A stretch of 64,000 bases of DNA from Prochlorococcus sp. AG-402-L23 (GCA_003216635.1 QCIO01000003.1:1-64000), one strand, 5' to 3'; numbered from the stretch's first letter, positions 1-7,784 are shown. Notes: generated by a model not told the origin, from the sequence alone. Numbers and translations are program-made.

Positions 1-2
1 AA

Positions 3-230
3 ATCCATGAGTTTATACAAGCAGGTATGGATGAAAAGGTATTAGATGTTGATGGAGATGGTAGTGTTACTGCTCTTGGTGATGGACTAATGGTTATAAG
101 AAAATTATTTGGTGCTGCTTTTGCAGGTGATTCTCTTACAGATAAAGCACTTTCAACTGATGCGACCAGAATACCAGCTGAGATCCATGATTACATTGCT
201 GCTATGACTGATGTTGGGAGTGCTGTTTAA
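3..230 (+). CDS. C-terminal end of an EF-hand/dockerin-like protein (partial)
   Basis: The reading frame is open to the left edge of the window, so this is the 3' end of a longer gene; the in-frame ATG at 27 is probably internal. The translated end contains DVDGDG followed by ALGDGLMVIRKLFG, a calcium-loop plus helix layout like dockerin type I or EF-hand repeats. The block IHEFIQAGMD before the loop is echoed by IHDYIAAMTD after it, which suggests a tandem repeat unit. Similar C-termini are, from memory, found on large repeat-rich extracellular proteins of marine picocyanobacteria. It lies in an island-like stretch. The function of the whole protein cannot be judged. Confidence 0.6.
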   Translation: MHEFIQAGMDEKVLDVDGDGSVTALGDGLMVIRKLFGAAFAGDSLTDKALSTDATRIPAEIHDYIAAMTDVGSAV

Positions 231-275
231 AAATGAATAAATCATTTAATACTTGCACAGCTGCTGCAAATTAAA

Positions 276-298
276 CACCTTTTGAGAAAGTTTAAACA
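276..298 (+). repeat. Direct repeat copy A (23 bases, one mismatch to copy B)
   Basis: CACC, one variable base, then TTTGAGAAAGTTTAAACA. The same sequence with a single difference occurs at 1209-1231 in the same orientation. Both copies are followed within 3 to 13 bases by CTAGA(GA)TCCCCCT and then an inverted repeat. The two copies bracket the YHYH-domain gene. Confidence 0.75.
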
Positions 299-310
299 AA
301 TTAGCTACCC

Positions 311-345
311 CTAGAGATCCCCCTTTAAAACCTTGTGATCTCTAG
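311..345 (+). terminator. Inverted repeat, possible terminator of the dockerin-like gene
   Basis: CTAGAGATC at 311-319 pairs perfectly with GATCTCTAG at 337-345 around a 17-base loop. It lies about 80 bases after the stop of the upstream gene, between two convergent genes. No strong T-run follows, so it could be an mRNA-stabilising hairpin or part of the repeated element rather than a classical terminator. Confidence 0.4.
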
Positions 346-359
346 TTAATTTATAAATT

Positions 360-1127
360 TCAGTCTCTTCGGTTATTAAAATCTTTACTAACATTACCTT
401 TTAAGCATCTAGGTACAAAAGGGTATTCATCAGTGAGGTAATAAATATATTTTGAATTTAGAAATCCACCATTACATTCATCAAGATTACCTGAATCTTT
501 TACAAACACATAATCTTCATTATATGTTCCATCATATTTACCTCCTGGTCCATTTATTCTCAAACCTTTTTTAAGTTTCCAAGCTGAACTTACTTTATTC
601 CCAACATAATGAATCTCAAAACCGTCACCAGCATATCCAATCAAAGAACCTTTTTGATTATTTAAAAGACTCTTTGCAATACCATGATAATGGTACAAAC
701 CGTTAGGACCTACATGAGCATTGTTATTATCTAACCCTAATTTGCCTTTTGTTCCAAAAATATTCAATCTCCAATTTTTGTTTCCATTTCTACTATGACC
801 CCTCTTAGACGATGGGTCCCAATATCCAGCTGTATTCGGACGATAAAGAATACCATTAAGTGCGAAACCCATGGTACTTGTAATAGGAGTAATTTTGCCT
901 GAAAATGAACCCTTTATTGGGACACATAGATAGATATTTTGTTCAGTAATACTATGAGGGTTGCCTTTGTTTGGGAATTTACCTGTTTGATGGTCTGGGA
1001 TGCCATTTGAAATAAGACAACGATTGTCTTTATGAATTTTAATAGATACTTTATTTTCTATTGATTTGATAGGATCAAAATCAAGAAAAAATAAAATTAT
1101 TAAAGAGGAAAAAAATACTCTAAACAT
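360..1127 (-). CDS. Secreted YHYH-domain protein
   Basis: A 255-residue protein with a hydrophobic N-terminus (FRVFFSSLIILFFLDF) that looks like a signal peptide, so it is probably exported. The centre carries GLYHYHG, the signature of the YHYH domain family, preceded by NNNAHVGPNG. The C-terminal part holds DGTYNEDYVF, DECNGG and TDEYPFVPRC, also typical of that family. The family occurs in bacteria and marine eukaryotes and its biochemical role is not established; histidines and acidic residues suggest metal binding, which is inference. The gene stands alone between two copies of a 23-base direct repeat in an island-like region, which suggests it is accessory. Confidence 0.75.
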   Translation of the reverse strand: MFRVFFSSLIILFFLDFDPIKSIENKVSIKIHKDNRCLISNGIPDHQTGKFPNKGNPHSITEQNIYLCVPIKGSFSGKITPITSTMGFALNGILYRPNTAGYWDPSSKRGHSRNGNKNWRLNIFGTKGKLGLDNNNAHVGPNGLYHYHGIAKSLLNNQKGSLIGYAGDGFEIHYVGNKVSSAWKLKKGLRINGPGGKYDGTYNEDYVFVKDSGNLDECNGGFLNSKYIYYLTDEYPFVPRCLKGNVSKDFNNRRD

Positions 1128-1208
1128 ACCTTCTTTATAACTTATTTAAATTTGCATTTTATCGATTTTTGCATAATAAATATTTTGAAGGCTTAATCTA
1201 TTAGTACG

Positions 1209-1231
1209 CACCATTTGAGAAAGTTTAAACA
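1209..1231 (+). repeat. Direct repeat copy B
   Basis: This copy differs from 276-298 at one of 23 positions. It is followed by CTAGATCCCCCT and by an imperfect hairpin whose outer arms are CTACAG at 1244-1249 and CTGTAG at 1270-1275. It lies about 80 bases upstream of the YHYH gene start, in no gene. Confidence 0.75.
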
Positions 1232-1280
1232 TTCTAGATCCCCCTACAGATCCCTTTTTTCATGTGAGACTGTAGACAAT

Positions 1281-1306
1281 AAAAAAAGAGAGTCTGGAAA
1301 ACTCTC
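1281..1306 (-). terminator. Rho-independent terminator behind the tRNA-Pro fragment
   Basis: On the minus strand GAGAGT, a 7-base loop and ACTCTC form a perfect 6-bp stem followed by a run of seven T. It lies about 25 bases past the 3' end of the tRNA-Pro fragment and is oriented to stop transcription from it. It looks like the original terminator of a tRNA-Pro gene, which suggests that the DNA just left of 1330 is the native 3' flank of that gene. It would also serve the small gene at 1381-1722. Confidence 0.75.
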
Positions 1307-1329
1307 AAGTATAAATTGGTTTTTAAGAG

Positions 1330-1385
1330 TCGGGGCGACAGGATTCGAACCTGCGACCTAGTGCTCCCAAAGCATCCGCTCTAAC
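1330..1385 (-). pseudogene. 3' fragment of tRNA-Pro(TGG), likely attachment-site remnant
   Basis: The minus strand contains a D-loop tail (GTTAGAGC), an anticodon loop with TGG, a T-arm with the loop TTCGAAT, and the acceptor strand CGCCCCG plus discriminator A. The matching 5' acceptor strand CGGGGCG and the first half of the D-arm are missing. Where they should be, the DNA is instead the coding end of the gene at 1381-1722. A clean break in the D-loop with an intact 3' part is what tyrosine recombinases leave at a tRNA attachment site. No intact tRNA-Pro is in the window. Confidence 0.8.
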
Positions 1386-1722
1386 TTTTTATTTTTGCAT
1401 CTAAACCAATTAATTTCATAAGAACTTTTGCATTACTAGCAACAGCAGAATATTGTTTTTCTTGCATTGCTCTATGCATTGCATTTTCTAAAGTACATAC
1501 TAATTTTGCTGTCATTTCTGGTCGATTTAAGTCACCTTCCTCAAGATCATCTTTCAGCAAAAGGTAAGCATTGGAGGTGATTTCTCTTGCTCTACGTCTA
1601 GAAATATTATATTTTGCGGCGACATGGGTGGTAATTGAAGAATATGCCTGTCCTTCAGCAACTAATTCAGCAGCATGTGCAACTCTTAATTCAGTTTCTT
1701 GTTTAGTTGCTCTTTTAGGCAT
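1381..1722 (-). CDS. Small helix-turn-helix protein, phage terminase small subunit-like
   Basis: A 113-residue protein. Residues about 25-60 (AYSSITTHVAAKYNISRRRAREITSNAYLLL) fit a helix-turn-helix, followed by an acidic linker and a helical tail ending VLMKLIGLDA. This order, a resolvase-like HTH and then a tail ending KLxGL, is typical of many phage terminase small subunits, which bind packaging sites. No large terminase or capsid gene is present, as would fit a phage-satellite-like element. The stop codon (TAG, 1381-1383) and the last serine codon lie inside the tRNA-Pro fragment. The terminase assignment is from sequence pattern only; a DNA-binding regulator is the alternative. Confidence 0.55.
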   Translation of the reverse strand: MPKRATKQETELRVAHAAELVAEGQAYSSITTHVAAKYNISRRRAREITSNAYLLLKDDLEEGDLNRPEMTAKLVCTLENAMHRAMQEKQYSAVASNAKVLMKLIGLDAKIKS

Positions 1723-2020
1723 CTAAAAAATTAGACTAGATGAAAGAATATAAATTATACACTTTGAATATAACCTTATTTATCAATAAAGTATATAATG
1801 AAACTATTGCTAATACTGCTATCTTGCAACTTTTAAGAGGTGTGCAGCTCCCGCACATTTATTAATTAGTAACACTAAATATACTTAAAAGATTAGCTAG
1901 TTAGATTGGTACAGCTACGATAAATTCATAAAGATTAAAAATTGGATCCTGCACTAATATCTGCACTATTTCGTTAATATATAGTAATAATATAGTGCAA
2001 AATTGTTGGTATAACTTATG
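1723..2020. other. Non-coding stretch between the terminase-like gene and the tRNA-Gly fragment
   Basis: About 300 bases with no convincing gene. It holds a short inverted repeat (TGTGC 1841-1845 with GCACA 1853-1857) and the TGCACTA cluster at 1950-1999. The first part should contain the promoter of the minus-strand gene that starts at 1722; no consensus promoter stands out. Confidence 0.5.
1950..1999. repeat. TGCACTA motif cluster beside the tRNA-Gly fragment
   Basis: TGCACTA occurs at 1950-1956 and 1962-1968 as direct repeats and at 1993-1999 inverted. The second and third copies extend to a perfect 8-bp inverted pair, TGCACTAT with ATAGTGCA. Three copies of a 7-base word in 50 bases, about 20 bases from a tRNA remnant, suggests protein-binding sites such as recombinase arm sites or an operator. 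The function is inferred. Confidence 0.5.
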
Positions 2021-2083
2021 TTTTAGGTAAAGCGTAGCTCCTTGCCAAGGAGAATGTCGAGAGTTCGAATCTCTTCATCCGCT
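2021..2083 (+). pseudogene. 3' fragment of tRNA-Gly(GCC), likely attachment-site remnant
   Basis: The sequence runs from a D-loop tail (TTTAGGTAAAGC) through an anticodon stem CTCC/GGAG with the loop TTGCCAA (anticodon GCC), a T-arm GAGAG-TTCGAAT-CTCTT, the acceptor strand CATCCGC and discriminator T. The 5' acceptor strand GCGGATG is not present upstream, so it cannot fold as a complete tRNA. The intact side faces the core genome (rightwards) and the broken side faces the island, as expected of the distal attachment site of a tRNA-integrated element. Confidence 0.75.
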
Positions 2084-2128
2084 TTTCATTTTTGTATCTT
2101 TTAAAATATACATAGAAAAAAATTTGTC

Positions 2129-2560
2129 ATGTCAAGAGTAGTTTCTATTGAGGATTTAAAGGGATTATTTACTAAACCTTATGGTACAGATGCACCAACA
2201 AAACAAAAATGGGCTGAATTTTATAATGAGAATGTTATTTTTACAGATCCAACTCAGGAAACAGAGGGCTTAGATTCTTATGTTAAAGCTCAAGAAAAGC
2301 TAGTTAAAAGATGTGATGATGTTTATTTAGAAACTCATGCGATCTCCATTAATGGAAATTGTGGATTTGTTGAATGGACAATGGGTTTAAAAATTATGGG
2401 TAAAGAATTTATTTATCCTGGAACTACTCGTTTATTATTTGGTGAAAATGGATTAATAACAGAGCATAGAGATTACTTTGATTTTTGCGGCCCAACTTTT
2501 GGACCAGTTCCTATTTTAGGACCGTTTATAAAATGGCTTTATAGTAAATTTGTATCTTGA
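2129..2560 (+). CDS. SnoaL/NTF2-like domain protein
   Basis: A 143-residue protein with the cone-like fold pattern of the SnoaL/ketosteroid isomerase superfamily: an N-terminal helix region with KQKWAEFYNENVIFTDPT, a middle with GFVEWTMGLKI, and GLITEHRDYFDF near the end, where strands with paired charged residues line the pocket in this family. The tail GPIPxLGPFIKWLYSK-like stretch is hydrophobic. There is no catalytic assignment; many members bind small molecules or are isomerases. It is the first core-like gene after the tRNA-Gly fragment. Confidence 0.65.
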   Translation: MSRVVSIEDLKGLFTKPYGTDAPTKQKWAEFYNENVIFTDPTQETEGLDSYVKAQEKLVKRCDDVYLETHAISINGNCGFVEWTMGLKIMGKEFIYPGTTRLLFGENGLITEHRDYFDFCGPTFGPVPILGPFIKWLYSKFVS

Positions 2561-2586
2561 TTTGTTTTCTTTAGAAATAGAGTCCT

Positions 2587-3042
2587 TTATATTTCACGAA
2601 TTAATAAATTTTGAGAATTAACTTCTTTAAAATCGAATTGAGAATAAAACAATGTTTTATTTGTCGTCATTAAATATAATTTTTTTGTTTTTTTAATTTT
2701 TTTAGAAGATAAAAGATTTTTTAAAATTAATGTACCAAAACCCTTGCCTTGGTGATTTTGATCTATAACAATATCCCAAAGCACTCCGCGGAAAATTCCA
2801 TCGGTTAAAGCTCTACCAAAACCAACTATTTCCTTACCAACCCAAAGACTTATAACGACATCACTATTAGCAAGACATTTTTTTAGATCATTAAGTGTTC
2901 TATTTTTTGCCCAGAATGCATTGGTATCTAGTAATTTTTGTAGCTTAATTAATCCATTCGTCGGTTTAAGATTAGGACCTAATCCAAAAAACCTTAACCC
3001 TAAAGCTCCTTTGGCATGTTTTATTAGAGATATATCTTTCAT
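2587..3042 (-). CDS. GNAT-family N-acetyltransferase
   Basis: A 151-residue protein. The acetyl-CoA binding motif A is visible as VIDQNHQGKGFGTLIL (about residues 90-107), preceded by strand VLWDIV and by VGFGRALTDG. The end, with LFYSQFDFKEV, matches the usual terminal GNAT strand pair (YxxxGF-like). Substrate unknown; the arrangement resembles the cyanobacterial/plastid GNAT group that includes protein or amine acetylases. It is divergent from secA with a 174-base gap. Confidence 0.8.
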   Translation of the reverse strand: MKDISLIKHAKGALGLRFFGLGPNLKPTNGLIKLQKLLDTNAFWAKNRTLNDLKKCLANSDVVISLWVGKEIVGFGRALTDGIFRGVLWDIVIDQNHQGKGFGTLILKNLLSSKKIKKTKKLYLMTTNKTLFYSQFDFKEVNSQNLLIREI

Positions 3043-3173
3043 TTATTAAAAAAATTTTTGAAAAGTGATGTCAGTTAGATTATTTTTGTGACTTCAATCT
3101 AAATACCATAATCGATCGTTTCTATAAAATAAAGAGATAATAGTTTTCTTCATTCTGTTGTAACGCACTAATT

Positions 3174-3179
3174 TATAAT
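3174..3179 (+). promoter_or_regulatory. Candidate -10 box of secA
   Basis: A perfect TATAAT 37 bases before the secA start, in the intergenic region of a divergent gene pair. No convincing -35 box lies at the usual distance, which is common in these AT-rich genomes. Confidence 0.4.
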
Positions 3180-3216
3180 GTTTGTAATAAGATGAATTTT
3201 TTAAGGACTTTGACTT

Positions 3217-6048
3217 ATGCTAAAACTTTTGTTGGGAGATCCGAATACACGAAAGTTAAAGCGCTATCAACCAATAGTGGAAGAGATAAATTTTTTAGAA
3301 GAAGAAATTTCTGAATTGACTGATGATGAGCTTAGAAAGGAAACTCAAAATCTTAAATCAAAGATTTCATCAGAATTAGATTTTAAAAAACAAAAAGGCC
3401 TCCTAGAAGAATTTCTTCCTAAAGCCTTTTCAATCGTAAGAGAAGCAAGTAAACGTGTTCTTGATATGAGACATTTTGATGTGCAGTTAATAGGCGGGAT
3501 GGTTTTACATGAGTGTCAAATCGCTGAGATGAAGACTGGAGAGGGAAAAACTCTTGTCGCAACATTACCTTGTTATTTAAATGCTCTTACTGGAAAAGGT
3601 GTTCATGTTGTTACTGTAAATGACTATTTAGCTAGAAGAGATGCAGAGTGGATGGGACAAGTTCATCGTTTTTTAGGTTTATCGGTTGGTTTAATTCAGC
3701 AAGATATGAACCCAGGTGAGAGAAAGAAAAATTATGATTGTGATATAACTTATGCTACAAATTCAGAATTAGGATTTGATTATTTAAGAGATAATATGTC
3801 TACCGATATTAATGAGGTAGTTCAAAGAAAATTCAATTACTGCGTAATTGACGAGGTTGATTCAATATTAATTGATGAAGCAAGAACGCCTCTAATCATT
3901 TCTGGCCAAGTTGAAAGACCGCAAGAAAAATATCAAAAAGCTGCTGAATTATCTTTGGCATTAGTAAAAGCAAAAGAATTAAGTAAAGATGGTATTGATC
4001 CAGAAGGGGACTATGAAGTTGATGAAAAGCAGAGAAGTTGCATATTAACTGATCAGGGTTTTGCAAAATGTGAAGAATATTTGGGAGTAAATGATTTATA
4101 TAATCCTCAAGATCCTTGGGCGCATTATATAACTAACGCATTAAAAGCCAAAGAATTATTTATTAAAGATGTGAATTATATTATTAAGGGAGATGAGGCT
4201 GTGATAGTGGATGAATTTACTGGCAGGGTGATGCCAGGAAGGCGTTGGAGTGATGGACAACATCAGGCAATAGAAGCAAAAGAGAGTCTTAAAATTCAGC
4301 CTGAGACTCAAACATTAGCATCCATAACTTATCAGAATTTTTTCCTTTTATATCCTGGTTTAGCAGGAATGACGGGAACTGCAAAAACTGAGGAGGTTGA
4401 ATTTGAAAAAACTTATAAATTAGAATCAACAGTTATACCGACTAACCAAATAAGAAAGAGACAAGATTGGTCTGATCAAGTATTTAAGACAGAGATTGGT
4501 AAATGGAAAGCCGTTGCTAAAGAAACTGCACAAATTCATAGAGATGGTAGACCTGTTTTAGTTGGTACAACAAGTGTGGAAAAAAGTGAATTATTAAGTT
4601 CACTTTTATCTGAAGAAAAAATCCCCCATAATTTGTTAAATGCTAAGCCAGAGAACGTTGAACGTGAGGCAGAAATTGTTGCTCAGGCAGGAAGAGCAGG
4701 GGCTGTTACTATTGCGACTAATATGGCTGGGAGGGGAACAGATATAATTCTTGGCGGTAACAGTGACTATATGGCAAGACTTAAATTAAAAGAAATTTTA
4801 ATTCCTTTGTTGGTAAAGCCTGATAATGAGCATAGGCCACCAATCCCTAAACAAAGAAATTCAAAATATAAGGGCGGTTTTTCTGCAAAAGTTGATTCAA
4901 ATTTGAAAAAGAACATTTCAAATTCTTCAACTAGTCTGTTCCCTTGCAAGCTTGATGAAGGAATTGATAAGAAACTCTCTCTTTTATCTAATGAACTTGT
5001 AAAAAATTGGGGTGATAGACAACTTTCTGTCTTGGAGCTTGATGACAAGATAGCTACAGCCGCAGAAAAAGCACCAACTGATGATAATTTGATAAAGCTT
5101 TTGAGAGAATCTTTGTCTGATGTAAAAAAAGAATATGAAAAAGTTTTGATTCATGAAGAAGAAAAAGTAAGAGAAGCTGGCGGTTTACATGTTATTGGTA
5201 CTGAGAGACATGAATCAAGAAGAGTGGATAATCAACTTAGAGGAAGAGCAGGAAGACAAGGTGATCTTGGAAGTACAAGATTCTTTTTATCTTTAGAAGA
5301 TAATTTATTAAGGATTTTTGGAGGTGATAGAGTAGCAAATCTAATGAATGCGTTTAGGGTTGATGAAGATATGCCTATTGAGTCAGGAATGCTTACTAGG
5401 TCTCTAGAAAGTGCTCAAAAGAAAGTTGAAACCTATTATTACGATATTAGAAAACAAGTGTTTGAATACGACGAGGTAATGAACAATCAAAGAAAAGCAG
5501 TTTATGGCGAACGACTAAGAGTATTGAAAGGAATTGATTTAAAGAAACAAGTAATAGGATATGGAGAAAGAACAATGATTGAAATTGTAGATGCTTATAT
5601 TAATCCTGATCTTCCTCCTGAAGAATGGAATATTGATCAATTAATATCTAAAGTCAAAGAATTTATATATTTATTAGATGATCTTAAATCAAATGATATT
5701 AACTTACTGTCAATAGAAGAATTAAAAAACTATCTTCAAGAGCAGTTGCGAATAGCTTATGATTTAAAAGAATCACAAATAGAAAAGATTCGTCCAGGAT
5801 TAATGAGAGAAGCTGAAAGATTTTTCATTTTGCAGCAAATCGATAATTTATGGCGAGAACATCTTCAATCCATGGATTCCTTAAGGGAATCAGTCGGATT
5901 GAGAGGTTATGGTCAAAAAGATCCTTTAATCGAATATAAAAATGAAGGATATGACATGTTTCTTGAAATGATGACTAACATGAGACGAAATGTTATTTAT
6001 TCAATGTTTATGTTTCAACCTAAAACTGAAACGGATGATAAAAATTAA
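3217..6048 (+). CDS. secA: Preprotein translocase ATPase SecA
   Basis: SecA couples ATP hydrolysis to export of unfolded proteins through SecYEG, in both plasma and thylakoid membranes of cyanobacteria. Visible are Walker A in [16 protein letters not shown] (near residues 105-116), [15 protein letters not shown] (Walker B), [15 protein letters not shown], and [28 protein letters not shown]. The length of 943 fits cyanobacterial SecA, with an extra low-complexity segment near residues 530-600 that interrupts the motor, as usual in this phylum. The C-terminus ends in [13 protein letters not shown] and lacks the cysteine-rich zinc motif that binds SecB in proteobacteria. It ends 8 bases before convergent cysE. 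Confidence 0.98.
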   Translation: MLKLLLGDPNTRKLKRYQPIVEEINFLEEEISELTDDELRKETQNLKSKISSELDFKKQKGLLEEFLPKAFSIVREASKRVLDMRHFDVQLIGGMVLHECQIAEMKTGEGKTLVATLPCYLNALTGKGVHVVTVNDYLARRDAEWMGQVHRFLGLSVGLIQQDMNPGERKKNYDCDITYATNSELGFDYLRDNMSTDINEVVQRKFNYCVIDEVDSILIDEARTPLIISGQVERPQEKYQKAAELSLALVKAKELSKDGIDPEGDYEVDEKQRSCILTDQGFAKCEEYLGVNDLYNPQDPWAHYITNALKAKELFIKDVNYIIKGDEAVIVDEFTGRVMPGRRWSDGQHQAIEAKESLKIQPETQTLASITYQNFFLLYPGLAGMTGTAKTEEVEFEKTYKLESTVIPTNQIRKRQDWSDQVFKTEIGKWKAVAKETAQIHRDGRPVLVGTTSVEKSELLSSLLSEEKIPHNLLNAKPENVEREAEIVAQAGRAGAVTIATNMAGRGTDIILGGNSDYMARLKLKEILIPLLVKPDNEHRPPIPKQRNSKYKGGFSAKVDSNLKKNISNSSTSLFPCKLDEGIDKKLSLLSNELVKNWGDRQLSVLELDDKIATAAEKAPTDDNLIKLLRESLSDVKKEYEKVLIHEEEKVREAGGLHVIGTERHESRRVDNQLRGRAGRQGDLGSTRFFLSLEDNLLRIFGGDRVANLMNAFRVDEDMPIESGMLTRSLESAQKKVETYYYDIRKQVFEYDEVMNNQRKAVYGERLRVLKGIDLKKQVIGYGERTMIEIVDAYINPDLPPEEWNIDQLISKVKEFIYLLDDLKSNDINLLSIEELKNYLQEQLRIAYDLKESQIEKIRPGLMREAERFFILQQIDNLWREHLQSMDSLRESVGLRGYGQKDPLIEYKNEGYDMFLEMMTNMRRNVIYSMFMFQPKTETDDKN

Positions 6049-6056
6049 ATCAATAT

Positions 6057-6791
6057 TTAATCATCTCCGAGAAATTCAAAAATTTCTTTGTCTTTAAGAT
6101 TTTGAGAATCACCGAGTTTAGAAATATCAATTGATTCTGAGCTGGCTATACATTTTAGAGTTGTTTGCAATTTAAGAATTTCATTTTCAAGAGAGTCTAT
6201 CCTATCCATTAAATTTTTTATTACATTAGCTTCTGCATCTGGCAAGGCAGAGTGAGCTAATGGATTTACTTTGACCCCACTTTGATGCACTACCCTTCCA
6301 GGAACTCCTACTACAGTACTGTTGCCCTCTACATTTCGAACAACTACTGAGCCAGCACCAATACGGGTATTAGATCCTACCGTGATGGATCCAAGAACTT
6401 TTGCGCCTGCTCCGACTACAACATTTTCCATTAAGGTTGGATGTCTTTTGCCATGGCTTTTGCCAGTACCTCCTAATGTCACTCCCTGATAAAGCAAACA
6501 GTTATTTCCTATCTCAGCTGTTTCACCAATTACAACGCCCATTCCATGGTCTATGAAAACCCTTTTACCAATTTTTGCCCCTGGATGGATTTCAATACCA
6601 GTCGTTAGCCTATTAAGATGGCTGAGTAAGCGTGGAATTAAAGGAATCTTTAATTGCCATAATTTATGCGTAAACCTATGTATAACTATTGATTGAAAGC
6701 CAGGGTAGCAAAGAAATATTTCTATTATTCCTCTAGCGGCAGGATCTCTCTCTCTGATAATTTCAATATCTGATTTTAAAGTTCTAAGCAT
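6057..6791 (-). CDS. cysE: Serine O-acetyltransferase
   Basis: CysE makes O-acetylserine from serine and acetyl-CoA, the first committed step of cysteine synthesis. The protein has 244 residues: an N-terminal helical part (RDPAARGIIEIFLCYPGFQ) and then a left-handed beta-helix of hexapeptide repeats with the signature HPGAKIG, FIDHGMGVVIGETA, QGVTLGGTGK and GAGAKVLG. The catalytic His-Asp pair is expected in the DHG/HP region. The C-terminus carries an extra roughly 60-residue helical tail. It sits 6 bases downstream of the GntR-type regulator on the same strand, so the two are probably co-transcribed. Confidence 0.95.
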   Translation of the reverse strand: MLRTLKSDIEIIRERDPAARGIIEIFLCYPGFQSIVIHRFTHKLWQLKIPLIPRLLSHLNRLTTGIEIHPGAKIGKRVFIDHGMGVVIGETAEIGNNCLLYQGVTLGGTGKSHGKRHPTLMENVVVGAGAKVLGSITVGSNTRIGAGSVVVRNVEGNSTVVGVPGRVVHQSGVKVNPLAHSALPDAEANVIKNLMDRIDSLENEILKLQTTLKCIASSESIDISKLGDSQNLKDKEIFEFLGDD

Positions 6792-6797
6792 CTTGGT

Positions 6798-7784
6798 CTA
6801 ATTAATAACTCCTATTTCTTTTTTTAATTGATTTATTGTTTCGATACTTAAATAATTTTTAGCACATATTATTTGAGGTAATCTCATCAACTGAGAACGA
6901 TTTTTTAATAATGTGTTTTCTACAACTGATAAACTAGGTCGATCACACACTATATGGTTCGAAGCCTTTAAAAGTGATAGTAATCTACTGTTATTATCTG
7001 AGATTGCCGTCATAAGCATTAATTCCCTACCTCGCATGCTGTGTATAATAACTTCTGCTGCTCTCAATAAACCAGGACTTATGCTAACAATACCTACACA
7101 ACTTCCAGTATTTAATTCATTGAGAATTTTCAATTCCTTTTGAAAGTCGCTCAAGTCAACTGCAATAGCGCGAACTCCATGTTGCTTGGCAACTTTTTCT
7201 AGAGGCTGTAAAAAATATCTGCTTGTAACAATCGTACCATTATTTGAATTACTCAAAACTTTTTCTAATTCTTCCATAGGAACAACTTCTACTGGTACAT
7301 TAACTGTTGTAGAAAGTTCTTCTGCTATTAACATAGAAGCCCCAATATCTTCTCTAGGAGTACTGACTATGATTCTTGATCCGCACTTAATACGCCAATC
7401 AATTTCATTAGTTAATATATTTCTCGTTTCTTGTAAAGTGCATCCAAGATTTATCAATTTATCAATAACCTTCTTTGCTTCTTGATCTGGGGATTTACTT
7501 ATTTTACTTTTTGAGTAAGCTGATTTTTTAAATTCTTTTTTTGTAAGATTATCTCTTACATAGATACCTGATCCAGCTATTGCTTCAACAACTCCATCTA
7601 TTTCCAGTTGTCTGTAAACTTTGCTTATAGTATTCCGATGGAGTCCAGTCTGCATTGCAAGTTGCCGTGTGCTGGGAAGTCTGTGCCCTGGAGGATAATG
7701 TCTTGCTGCAATTGCAAAACAAATTTGATTATATAGTTGAGTCGATGCAGGGATATCACTTTCTTGTTGAATATGAAATCTCAC
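6798..7784 (-). CDS. GntR-family transcriptional regulator
   Basis: A 328-residue protein with an N-terminal winged helix (PPGHRLPSTRQLAMQTGLHRNT, then SKVYRQLEIDGVVEA and GSGIYV), clearly GntR. The roughly 230-residue C-terminal part does not look like FadR, HutC or an aminotransferase domain. It shows alternating strands and helices (GSRIIVSTPREDIGASMLIAEEL, NGTIVTSRYFLQPLEKVAKQHG) reminiscent of a periplasmic-binding-like or Rossmann fold. It is a conserved cyanobacterial type with unknown ligand. Its gene precedes cysE by 6 bases, so control of sulfur or cysteine metabolism is possible but unproven. Confidence 0.85.
   Translation of the reverse strand: MRFHIQQESDIPASTQLYNQICFAIAARHYPPGHRLPSTRQLAMQTGLHRNTISKVYRQLEIDGVVEAIAGSGIYVRDNLTKKEFKKSAYSKSKISKSPDQEAKKVIDKLINLGCTLQETRNILTNEIDWRIKCGSRIIVSTPREDIGASMLIAEELSTTVNVPVEVVPMEELEKVLSNSNNGTIVTSRYFLQPLEKVAKQHGVRAIAVDLSDFQKELKILNELNTGSCVGIVSISPGLLRAAEVIIHSMRGRELMLMTAISDNNSRLLSLLKASNHIVCDRPSLSVVENTLLKNRSQLMRLPQIICAKNYLSIETINQLKKEIGVIN

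Noticed and set aside
1330..1385. Functional tRNA-Pro(TGG)
   Set aside because: The 5' acceptor strand and half of the D-arm are replaced by the coding end of another gene.
2021..2083. Functional tRNA-Gly(GCC)
   Set aside because: The 5' acceptor strand needed to pair with CATCCGC is absent upstream, so it cannot fold as a complete tRNA.
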